A stretch of 64,000 nucleotides of DNA, taken from Streptomyces qinzhouensis. Lineage in GTDB: Bacteria; Actinomycetota; Actinomycetes; Streptomycetales; Streptomycetaceae. Position numbers and translations under genes: made by a program. The DNA lies in assembly GCF_007856155.1 (NCBI RefSeq), contig NZ_CP042266.1, positions 310,001-374,000 on the forward strand, in the 5' to 3' direction. Below the pieces are notes generated by a model. That model had not been told where the DNA came from. It worked only from the letters and a program-made list of their open reading frames with translations, and made no database searches. How positions within the stretch are numbered: the first letter of the stretch is position 1; every line of letters starts with the position of its first letter. Below are positions 8,574 to 16,323 of the stretch, piece by piece.

Positions 8574-9656
8574 ATGGCCCACGACGAGGTGGCCCCCGCG
8601 CCCGTACTGCTGCGCACCGAGGGCCGCGCCGCGTACCTCACCCTGAACCGGCCGCGGGCCATCAACGCCCTCACCCATGGCATGGTCCGGGACCTCGCCG
8701 CCGCGCTCGACCGCTTCGAGGACGACCCTTCGGTAGCGGTGATCGTCCTGACGGGCGCCGGGGAGCGGGGCCTGTGCGCGGGCGGCGACATCCGCGCGAT
8801 CCACGCGGACGCGGTCGCGGGCGGCCGGGATTCCTTCGCGTTCTGGCGCGACGAGTACCGGCTGAACGCCCGGATCGCGCGGCTGCGGACGCCGTACGTG
8901 GCGGTGATGGACGGCATCGTGATGGGCGGCGGGGTCGGGGTGTCGGCCCATGGCTCGGTTCGGATCGTCACCGAACGGTCGTTGGTGGGGATGCCGGAGA
9001 CGGGCATCGGCTTCGTCCCCGACGTCGGCGGTACGCATCTACTGGCGCGGGCACCGGGCGAGACGGGCACCCATCTCGCACTGACCGGCCTGCCGGTGGG
9101 CGCGGCGGACGCGATCCTGTGCGGGCTCGCGGACCACTGCCTCCCGTCGGACGAGTTGGCGGCGTTCACGGCGGAGCTGGCCGAAGCGGACGTCCAGGAT
9201 GCCGTACGGCGCTATGCGCGCCCGGCTCCGGAGGGCGAACTCGCGGCGCGGCGGGAGTGGATCGACACCTGTTATGCGGCGGGTTCGGTGGAGGAGATCG
9301 TGCACCATCTGCTGACGCACGGCGCGCGGGAGGCGAAGGAGGCGGCGGAGACGATCCTTACCCGGTCGCCGACGTCCTTGAAGGTGACGCTGGCGTCCTT
9401 GCGCCGGGCCCGCGCGCTGGGATCCCTGGAGCCGGTGCTGGAACAGGAGTACCGGGTGTCGTGCGCGACGTTCAGGTCCCCGGACTTGGTGGAGGGCATC
9501 CGCGCCCAGGTGATCGACAAGGACCGCCGCCCGAGGTGGTCCCCGGCGAGACTGGAGGACGTGGCGGAGGGGGCGGTGGCGGGATTCTTCGGGGTGGGGG
9601 GTGGAGGTGGCCTGGGACTGCTGGGGCCGGGTGGGGAGTACGGATCGTCGGGGTGA
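8574..9656 (+). CDS. 3-hydroxyisobutyryl-CoA hydrolase / enoyl-CoA hydratase family
   Basis: The 360-residue crotonase-fold protein has the oxyanion-hole segments RGLCAGGDIRAIHAD and DGIVMGGGVGVSAHG, then MPETGIGFVPDVGGTHLLAR, a pattern typical of 3-hydroxyisobutyryl-CoA hydrolases of valine degradation. Length and the two-part C-terminal helical region (EYRVSCATFRSPDLVEGIRAQVIDK) also match that subfamily. ATG at 8574 was chosen because GGAAGGA lies 9 bases upstream; ATG at 8556 is in frame but overlaps that site. The glycine-rich tail (GVGGGGGLGLL) is low-complexity. It is divergent from the acyl-CoA dehydrogenase gene, giving two steps of one degradative pathway. Confidence 0.88.
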   Translation: MAHDEVAPAPVLLRTEGRAAYLTLNRPRAINALTHGMVRDLAAALDRFEDDPSVAVIVLTGAGERGLCAGGDIRAIHADAVAGGRDSFAFWRDEYRLNARIARLRTPYVAVMDGIVMGGGVGVSAHGSVRIVTERSLVGMPETGIGFVPDVGGTHLLARAPGETGTHLALTGLPVGAADAILCGLADHCLPSDELAAFTAELAEADVQDAVRRYARPAPEGELAARREWIDTCYAAGSVEEIVHHLLTHGAREAKEAAETILTRSPTSLKVTLASLRRARALGSLEPVLEQEYRVSCATFRSPDLVEGIRAQVIDKDRRPRWSPARLEDVAEGAVAGFFGVGGGGGLGLLGPGGEYGSSG

Positions 9657-9803
9657 CTCCGGGTCCGCCCCTGCGGGCGCGGGGAGCACCGGATGCGCTG
9701 GTCCGGGGACGGGAGGAACATGATCGGCTTCCACGGCCCGCCTCGGGTGGCGGACGCGCGAGCCGTCGAGCGCTGGGACGTCATGGTCCTGTGGTGAGCG
9801 GCA

Positions 9804-10844
9804 CTACGGGCCGTCCGGGCGCATGGCGCGGAGCGGTGTGGTCACGACCGGTGGCCTGCCAGGATCAGCGGGTCTACGACTTCTCCCGGCGGCGGAGTTG
9901 AATGTCTCGCGGTAAGTGCGTGGCGGTACGCCGACGTGTGCCTTGAACAGGGTCCGGAAGTTGGCGGGCGTGCCCAGGCCACAGCGGCGTGCGACGGCTT
10001 CGACCGTCAGGTCGCTCGATTCCAGGAGTTCCCGTGCGAGACCGAGCCTTGCGTCGAGCAGCCAACGCATGGGCGGCCGGCCGGTGTCGGAGTGGAAGCG
10101 GCGGATGAGCGTGCGGCGGGACACGCCGGCCTCGCGCGCCAACTGGTCGACGGTGAGCGGCTGGTGCAGATGACGCAGAGCCCACTCGCACACCGGCATC
10201 GTTGCGCCGGAGATGTCCGGGCTCACGGGCGGGTCGGCGAACTGGGCCTGACCTCCGGTGCGGTGCGGGGCGGTGACCAGCAGGCGGGCCCGCTGGTTCG
10301 CCAGGCGGGCGCCGTAGTCGCGGCGGATGAGATGCAAGGACAGGTCGAGGCCCGCGGCGACTCCGCCTGAGGTCAGCACCTGGCCCTCATCGATGTACAG
10401 CTCCTGCGGCTGCACCGTCACCTGCGGGTACTGGCGGGCCAGCGCCGCGGCGTAGCGCCAGTGCGTGGTGGCCCGGCGGCCGTCGAGCAGGCCGGCGGCT
10501 GCCAGGGCGAACGCCCCCGAGCAGATGGACACCATCCGGGTGTCGCGGGCCGCCGCCTGTGCGAGCGCGGCGGTGACCGCGGCGGAGGGTGGGTCGGGCT
10601 CCAGGTACCCGGGGACGATCACGGTGTCCGCGGATTGAAGGGCGTCCAGCCCGTCGGCGACGGACAACGCCGGGCCGCCGTGCATGGGCACGAGGCCGGG
10701 CCGTTCCGTGCACACCGCCATCGAGTACGGCCCGTCCTGCCAGCTTCCGAAGACCTGCAGCGGAATCCCGATGTCGAGGGCGAGGACGTTCTCCAGCACC
10801 ACCACGACCACGTGGTGACTGCCGCCGGAGGTGTGCACTCCCAT
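9804..10844 (-). CDS. GlxA-family AraC-type regulator with DJ-1/PfpI domain
   Basis: The 346-residue regulator has an N-terminal DJ-1/PfpI-like domain (nucleophile-elbow-like segment MVSICSGAFALAAAGLLDGRRATTHW, residues about 110-135). A C-terminal AraC HTH pair follows (LAREAGVSRRTLIRRF; VEAVARRCGLGTPANFRTLFKAHVGVPPRTYRETF). It resembles FtrA/GlxA-type activators. The next gene on the right is divergent and encodes a GlcG/HbpS-like fragment, a plausible former target. ATG at 10844 is the first start after the divergent intergenic region. Confidence 0.88.
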   Translation of the reverse strand: MGVHTSGGSHHVVVVVLENVLALDIGIPLQVFGSWQDGPYSMAVCTERPGLVPMHGGPALSVADGLDALQSADTVIVPGYLEPDPPSAAVTAALAQAAARDTRMVSICSGAFALAAAGLLDGRRATTHWRYAAALARQYPQVTVQPQELYIDEGQVLTSGGVAAGLDLSLHLIRRDYGARLANQRARLLVTAPHRTGGQAQFADPPVSPDISGATMPVCEWALRHLHQPLTVDQLAREAGVSRRTLIRRFHSDTGRPPMRWLLDARLGLARELLESSDLTVEAVARRCGLGTPANFRTLFKAHVGVPPRTYRETFNSAAGRSRRPADPGRPPVVTTPLRAMRPDGP

Positions 10845-11078
10845 GGCACGATTCTAGCCCTGTATGGCACTCGTGCCACTTCCTCCCTCGCGCTGTACGC
10901 GCCTACGGTCGTTTCATGGCCATGAGAGGCGCTCTCCTGCCGTCACTGCCGGGCGTGGTGGTTGTGCACAGGTCCGGCGAGGACGCCTCACCGGTGCGGT
11001 CTACCGCCTCACCGCCGCCCCGGCCACCTCGACGGACCTCAAGCCGAACGCGCACCGCTACCGACAGGGGCGAATGCC

Positions 11079-11375
11079 ATGACTATCAAGCTGGATGCGG
11101 CTCAAACCGCGATCGAGAGAGCTCGCGCCCACGCCGTGGCGATCGGCGTCCCGATGAGCATCGCCGTCGTCGACGGCGGCGGACACCTGGTCGCGTTCGC
11201 CCGCATGGACGGGGCGATCCTCGGATCGATCGAGATCGCGCCGGCCAAGGCGAAGACATCGGTCCTGTTCAACGGCCCGAGCGAGAGCCTGTGGGAGTTC
11301 TGCAAACCCGGCGGCCCGGCTCCTACGACCGAGTACACCAGGGTCCAGGAGACCGCCTGGACCCGCACCGTGTGA
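11079..11375 (+). pseudogene. Truncated GlcG/HbpS-like (DUF336) protein
   Basis: The 98-residue product begins as a normal GlcG/HbpS family member: AIERARAHAVAIGVPMSIAVVDGGGHLVAFARMDGA, then SIEIAPAKAKTSVLFN and the partly preserved KPGGP. It stops at ETAWTRTV, about 40 residues before the family's usual end. The missing part is the C-terminal glycine-rich strand region that closes the domain. It could be a stable short variant, but the non-family tail points to truncation by frameshift or deletion. It lies divergent from the GlxA-type regulator. Confidence 0.65.
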
Positions 11376-11580
11376 GTCGGCGCCGGCCAACGCGAGCCAG
11401 GCCCGCCGCATCGGCACCACCCGGCCGGCACGACGGACCCCCGTAACCGCTCCACAGCCGCAACGCTCACCCTCCGCGGCCCGCCCGGCCGCCGGCCGTC
11501 ACGCCGCTCCGCCCGGAGCCGCGCACCGCCACGTACCACCGCGCACCGCCGCGCACCGCCGCGCACGAAAGAGAGATGCC

Positions 11581-12627
11581 GTGACCAACGACGCACTCCT
11601 GCCCGTCTTCGAGCGGCTCGGTCTCCCGGACACGGGCCTGTCCCAGGAGGCCTACGCCTACGCGGAGCGGGCGACGCCTGACTTCGTCTTCTTCCACAGC
11701 GTCCGCAGCTACGTCTTCGCCCGCGCCCATGCCCGGCACGAGGGTCTGCGCGCGGGTACCGACTACGACGACGAACTGCTGTTCCTCAGCTGCGTCCTGC
11801 ACGACATCGGGCTGAGCGAGGAGGGCAACGGCGACCAGCGTTTCGAGGTCGACGGTGCCGACACCGCGGCGGCGTTCCTGCGCGAACGCGGTGTCGAGGA
11901 ACGGCGTATCGTCATCGCCTGGGACGCCATCGCGCTGCACACCTCGGACGGCATCGCCGGGCGCAAGGGCCCAGAGGTGCGGCTGGCGCAGGCGGGCATC
12001 GGCACCGACATCCTCGGCATCCGGCGCGAGAGCCTTCCGGCCGGCCTCGCCGACGAGGTGCATGCCTTGCTCCCCCGCATGGACCTGGCCTACGCGCTGA
12101 GCGACGCGATCGTCGCCCAGGCCGACTCCAAGCCGCAGAAGGCATCTCCCATGACCTTCCCGGGAGCACTGCTGCGCCACCATCTGCCCCATGGCGCCCA
12201 GCCCACGTGGTACGACCTGATTGCCGTGGCGGGCTGGGGCGACCGGCCCGTCGGTGCCGTCGCCCGGCGCCGTGCCCGGACGCCCGAGCAGGTGGGGGCC
12301 ATGTTCATGGAGTATCTGGAGGCGGGTGACGTCGAGGGTCTGGTGTCGCTGTACGAGCCGTACGCCCACTTCGTCCCCACCTCCGGAACCCATCTGGTGG
12401 GCACCGGGGCCATCCGGAAGGCCCTGCAACAGCTGATCGACAGCGGCGTCCGGCTGAAGCTCGAGCTGCGCGAGATCCGGCAGGTGGACAACCTCGCCTT
12501 GGTGTCGAACACCGCCACTCTGACGGGTGTCGACCCCGAGCCGGTGATCTCCACGACCACAGAGGTCCTCCGACGCGGGCCGGACGGCGGCTGGGTCCAC
12601 GTCGTGGACGATCGGTTCTTCGGCTGA
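11581..12627 (+). CDS. HD-domain phosphohydrolase fused to SnoaL-like domain
   Basis: The 348-residue protein carries an HD domain in residues about 35-170: H39 (FFHSVRSYVFA), the pair in LHDIGLSEEG, and H121 in ALHTSDGIAGRKGPEVRLAQAG. It resembles cyanamide-hydratase-type or Zn/Fe HD hydrolases. A linker leads to a SnoaL/NTF2-like domain from about residue 240 (GAMFMEYLEAGDVEGLVSLYEPYAHFVP through WVHVVDDRFFG). The start is GTG at 11581 after AAAGAGAG. HD and SnoaL domains are usually separate proteins, so the fusion is uncommon. The substrate is unknown. Confidence 0.8.
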   Translation: MTNDALLPVFERLGLPDTGLSQEAYAYAERATPDFVFFHSVRSYVFARAHARHEGLRAGTDYDDELLFLSCVLHDIGLSEEGNGDQRFEVDGADTAAAFLRERGVEERRIVIAWDAIALHTSDGIAGRKGPEVRLAQAGIGTDILGIRRESLPAGLADEVHALLPRMDLAYALSDAIVAQADSKPQKASPMTFPGALLRHHLPHGAQPTWYDLIAVAGWGDRPVGAVARRRARTPEQVGAMFMEYLEAGDVEGLVSLYEPYAHFVPTSGTHLVGTGAIRKALQQLIDSGVRLKLELREIRQVDNLALVSNTATLTGVDPEPVISTTTEVLRRGPDGGWVHVVDDRFFG

Positions 12628-12751
12628 CCGCCCGCGGGCCGCGCCCTCAGATTCTCGTGCTCGGTCAGAGCACCGCCAACACGCTCACCGGCGAACTCGG
12701 CGACCGGCTGACACCCTCACTCGCCCCGAACACCCCGATGGACGGGGTCTG

Positions 12752-13603
12752 CTACCGACCGGTGACCTGGCCGGACAGCAGGCGCAGCGCGTCCGCCGAG
12801 GCGCTGTCGTTGGGTGTGTAGACCTCCAGCCGGTGGTCGGGGCTGTCGGGCTGGAGCCACACCTGGTAGTCGACGCTCACCCCGCCGACGGTCGGGTGTC
12901 GCAGCCGCATGGTTCCCACGGTGCAGTCCGCGACGTCGCCCGCGGCCCACAGCGCGGCGAAGTCACGGCTGCGCATGGCGAGTTCCCCGACCAGTTCGGC
13001 CAGGAGCGCGTCGGTGGGATGCCGTCCCGCGGTGAGCCGCAGGTAGGCGACATGGATACGGGCCAGCTCAGCCCAGTTCCGATGAAGATCGCGGTTGAGG
13101 GGATCGAGGAAGAACATACGAGGCATGGACGGTCGCCGCGCCGGATCCCGGGGCGCGTCGAAGTCGACATGCTCCGCGACGAGGGCGTGTCCGGTGCGAT
13201 TCCAGGCCAGCACATCGCCGCGGCGGCCGAGCAGAACCGTCGGCGTGCTCTCTCCCAGGGAATCCAGGAGGGCCAGCACTCGTGCGTGCGGATGCTCCGC
13301 CGGGGGCCGGACCAGCCGTGATGTGACCGGCCTGCGGGCGAGATTGTGGAGGTGGGCCGTCTCGGTCGGATCAAGCCGGAGTACGCGGGCGAGCGAGTCC
13401 AGGACCTGTTGGGAGGCAGTGCCGGCCTGCCCCTGCTCCAACCGGATGTAGTAGCCGACACTCACGCCTGCCAGTTGGGCGAGTTCCTCGCGGCGCAGCC
13501 CCGACACCCGGCGGGCGGTGCCGTAGGTACGCAGTCCGACATCAGCGGGTGTGACCCGGTCGCGGCGGGTCCTGAGATACGCGCCGAGGCTCTCCGGTTC
13601 CAT
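12752..13603 (-). CDS. MmyB-type XRE regulator of the adjacent MFS gene
   Basis: The 283-residue protein has an N-terminal HTH (LRREELAQLAGVSVGYYIRLEQG) and a C-terminal MmyB-like PAS-type ligand-binding domain (VLLGRRGDVLAWNRTGHALVAEH, LRLTAGRHPTDALLAELVGEL, HPTVGGVSVDYQVWLQPDSPDH). ATG at 13603 is 103 bp from the divergent MFS transporter start, so auto- and cross-regulation from one operator region is likely. MmyB-family domains bind fatty acids or other small molecules; the ligand here is unknown. Confidence 0.88.
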   Translation of the reverse strand: MEPESLGAYLRTRRDRVTPADVGLRTYGTARRVSGLRREELAQLAGVSVGYYIRLEQGQAGTASQQVLDSLARVLRLDPTETAHLHNLARRPVTSRLVRPPAEHPHARVLALLDSLGESTPTVLLGRRGDVLAWNRTGHALVAEHVDFDAPRDPARRPSMPRMFFLDPLNRDLHRNWAELARIHVAYLRLTAGRHPTDALLAELVGELAMRSRDFAALWAAGDVADCTVGTMRLRHPTVGGVSVDYQVWLQPDSPDHRLEVYTPNDSASADALRLLSGQVTGR

Positions 13604-13706
13604 GACCCCGAGCGTAGGCGAGGCCGTCCGTCTCCGGGTGTCCCTGCCGGGTGTACCCATGACACGGGTCTGGTCGGGGAGTGCCCGGCGCCGCACCGTC
13701 GGGGGC

Positions 13707-15221
13707 ATGAACGAACAGCGTGTTTCCCAACCGCCCGGCCTGCGGGCGTGGCTCGGCCTGCTGGCCACGCTCGGCCCGGTACTGCTCGTGGCCATGGACG
13801 GCTCGGTCCTCTTCCTCGCGATGCCCCGGGTCACCGACGCCTTGTCGCCGTCGGCCGATCAAGCCCTGTGGATCATGGACATCTATGGATTCGCGGTCGG
13901 GTCGCTGCTCGTCGCCTTCGGCAACATCGGTGACCGTTACGGCCGGCTGAAGCTGTTGATGATCGGCGTGGCCGGGTTCGGTGTCGCCTCGGCCGGAGCG
14001 GCGTTCGCACCCAACCCGGAACTGCTGATCGCCTTCCGAGCGCTGATGGGTGTGTCGGGGGCCACGCTGCTGCCGTCGGCCCTGGCAGTGCTCAGTGAGC
14101 TGTTCACCGACCCTCTTCGACGAGCGCGGGCGATCGGCGTCTTCGCCGCCACCTTCGCCGCCGGGTTCGCGATCGGCCCGTTCGTCGGCGGACAACTGCT
14201 GAGCAGGTTCTGGTGGGGATCGGTCTTCCTGATCAATCTCCCCGTTGTCCTGCTGTTCCTGCTGCTGGCTCCGATCCTGCTCCGTGAGGTACGTGCCACC
14301 CGGCCCGGGCGCGTCGACACCTTGAGCGTCCTGCTGTCCGCCGCGGGCCTGCTGCTGACCATCTACGCGATCAAACACACCGCCACGGAGGGGCCGGCGG
14401 CCGGCACACTGGCCGTCGGGATCGTCGGTGTGGTCGCCCTGGGCCGGTTCGTCCGGCGGCAAGGCCGCCTCGAACACCCGCTGATCGATTTCGTCCTGTT
14501 CCGGGACCGGGTGTTCACGGTAGCGATCATCACCGGGCTGCTGCCGCTGGCCGCCTGGTCGGCCGTCGCCTACCTCGCGAGCGGCTATCTCCAGTCCGTC
14601 CTCGCCCTGCCGGTTCTGCACACGGCTCTCCTCACGCTCCCCGGCGCCGCTGTACTGACCGCCACCTGCGTCCTCGCGCCGGCCCTGGTCGGGCGTACCG
14701 GGAAACGCTCAGCGCTCCTCAGCTGTCACTTCTGTATCGCCGCGGGACTGCTTCTGCTGCTGCCCGCGGGCGTATCCGGCGGGACCGGCTGGTACATCGC
14801 GTCCACCGTCGTCGCCGGTATCGGCTACGGCATCTCCTTCAGTGTCGTCGCCGACACCGCCGTCGCCGCGGTTCCCACGGAACGCGCCGGGTCCGCGGCG
14901 GCGCTCGCGGAAACCAGTAACGAGATCGGCAACGCCCTCGGCATCGCGCTTCTGGGCTCGCTCGCCACGCTCCTCTTCCGGCTCCAGGGACCGGACCTCG
15001 CCGGCACCCTCGACGAGACACTCCGGATCCCCGGCCTCGCCCCCGCGGTGATCAGCGACGCGAAGGCCGCCTTCGTCACCGGGCTGCACGTTGTCGCCGT
15101 GATCGCCGCCGTTCTGCACGCCGCGCTGGGCTTCCTCACCCTGCGCTGGATCCCGAAACCCCGCCGCGGAACGGGTCCTCACGCGGTGGCCGCCGAGGAG
15201 GAACGCGGCGGCGTCCGGTGA
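13707..15221 (+). CDS. MFS drug efflux transporter, DHA2/14-TMS family
   Basis: The 504-residue membrane protein has about 14 predicted spans. Motif D1-like VAMDGSVLFLAMPRVTDAL comes first, followed by motif A-like GNIGDRYGRLKLLMIG and the antiporter motif C-like FAAGFAIGPFVGGQLLSRFWWGSVFLINLPV. This is the SmvA/QacA-type proton-driven exporter family. ATG at 13707 was chosen because upstream extension enters the divergent regulator's promoter. Likely role: export of an amphipathic or cationic compound sensed by the regulator. Confidence 0.9.
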   Translation: MNEQRVSQPPGLRAWLGLLATLGPVLLVAMDGSVLFLAMPRVTDALSPSADQALWIMDIYGFAVGSLLVAFGNIGDRYGRLKLLMIGVAGFGVASAGAAFAPNPELLIAFRALMGVSGATLLPSALAVLSELFTDPLRRARAIGVFAATFAAGFAIGPFVGGQLLSRFWWGSVFLINLPVVLLFLLLAPILLREVRATRPGRVDTLSVLLSAAGLLLTIYAIKHTATEGPAAGTLAVGIVGVVALGRFVRRQGRLEHPLIDFVLFRDRVFTVAIITGLLPLAAWSAVAYLASGYLQSVLALPVLHTALLTLPGAAVLTATCVLAPALVGRTGKRSALLSCHFCIAAGLLLLLPAGVSGGTGWYIASTVVAGIGYGISFSVVADTAVAAVPTERAGSAAALAETSNEIGNALGIALLGSLATLLFRLQGPDLAGTLDETLRIPGLAPAVISDAKAAFVTGLHVVAVIAAVLHAALGFLTLRWIPKPRRGTGPHAVAAEEERGGVR

Positions 15222-15324
15222 ATCCGGTCACGGGTCGGCTTCGGGGATCCACCTCAGTACGAGGAGGACCGGTCGCGCTCGCGATGCCGGAGGTCCTGGT
15301 GCGTCATGGACCGTGGGCGGTCCC

Positions 15325-15894
15325 TCAGCGGCCGGCGGTCGCGAGGAGGCGTCGCAGGGCGGTTTGGGCGGGCGGGCCCCAGGTGGCCTTGCCGCCGGGG
15401 CGCCCGTGAACGCCGGCGTCTCCGATGAGGATCCCGGAGAGGGCGCGCATCACCGCCCAGCCGCGGGCCCGGCGCAGGGTCGCGGCGTCCGGGGCGGGCC
15501 GGTGAAGAGCCGTCAGAAACGCGGCCAGGCGGTCGGCCGCGTTCGCGCCACGGGTAACGGGCGCACGGTCGGCGGGCTCGCCCTGGACCCAGGTGGTGAC
15601 GGTCCAGGGCCGCGGAAACCGCTCGGATGGCTCACCGATGCGCTGCGGCACGGGCACCGGCAGAGGGAGGCGCGGGGCGAGGGCGGGCAGCCAGGCGCGT
15701 TCCTTGCGCAGCAGTTCGTCCGCGGACTCCGTCGCCCAGGGCAGCCGGACGGCGAGATCGTCCCCGAGCCGCCACAACTGATTGTCCCAACCGCGCGCAC
15801 CGAGCGCGATGGGCCGGTCGGCCAGGTCGGGATGCTGATCGCGCAGGAGATCCCGGACCAGATCCGCGGTGATCATCATCTGGGTGTGGGTCAT
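15325..15894 (-). pseudogene. Aminoglycoside phosphotransferase-family gene with internal deletion
   Basis: The 189-residue frame starts as an APH-family kinase: ALGARGWDNQLWRLGDDLAVRLP (nucleotide-binding strands), the lysine-bearing LLRKERAWLPALAPRLPLPVPVP, then WTVTTWVQGEPA and LAAFLTALHRP. It then jumps straight to a family C-terminal segment (ARGWAVMRALSGILIGDAGVHGRPGGKATWGPPA). The catalytic loop (HGDLHPGN-type) and the metal-binding IDW/D segment, about 100 residues, are absent. The frame is kept, so a shortened protein could be made, but it cannot be a kinase. It ends next to CRISPR array 1. Confidence 0.75.
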
Positions 15895-15975
15895 GCGGTT
15901 CGAGCCTAGCGGAGCGGCGACGCCGCGTGGCGGGGAGTATGTGGTGATGGTGAGCACGGGGCGGCGCTGACGTAG

Positions 15976-16183
15976 GGACCATCCCCGCGCCTGCGGGGAG
16001 CGCTACGTCGACGAGGCGACGCTACTTCCCGAAGCGGGACCATCCCCGCGCCTGCGGGGCACGAACACCGTCCCCCTCAGCCACCGCACCGAGTTCGGAC
16101 CATCCCCGCACCTGCGGGGAGCACTTGTCCGCCAGGTTGATACGGCGGGCCTGGTCGGGACCATCCCCGCACCGCGGGGTGCA
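15976..16183 (-). CRISPR. CRISPR array 1 (type I-E-like, 4 repeats)
   Basis: Repeats start at 15976, 16037, 16097 and 16158, spaced 60-61 bp (28-bp repeat plus about 33-bp spacers). On the + strand the repeat begins GGACCATCCCCGC and ends GCGGGGAGCAC. Its reverse complement, GTGCTCCCCGC...GCGGGGATGGTCC, has the same layout as the E. coli type I-E repeat, so transcription is leftward from the leader at right. The second and fourth copies have lost two bases. No cas gene is nearby. Confidence 0.9.
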
Positions 16184-16315
16184 TACTCCCTGACCTGGCC
16201 CTTCCTCAGCCGCCACGCGCCCTCTGACGCAACCTCACCGACTCCGGCACATCGCAGCACATGCCGCAATCGCCTGACCATCCCGGTCTCCAGAACGTGC
16301 CGATCATACAAAGCC
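16184..16315 (-). promoter_or_regulatory. CRISPR leader 1
   Basis: The sequence between the last repeat and the rph-like stop codon is shared with the leaders at arrays 3 and 4: CTCCCTGACCTGG at the repeat edge, AACCTCACCGACTCCGGCA in the middle and CGATCATACAAAG at the far end. Read on the minus strand, the last block contains a TATGAT -10-like hexamer (16303-16308), about 120 bp before the first repeat. Confidence 0.75.
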
Positions 16316-16323
16316 TCTCCTCC

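Noticed and set aside
12628..12751. A possible gene fragment between the HD-SnoaL gene and the regulator
   Set aside because: One + frame reads ILVLGQSTANTLTGELGDRL but has no start, no recognised family and is only about 40 codons.
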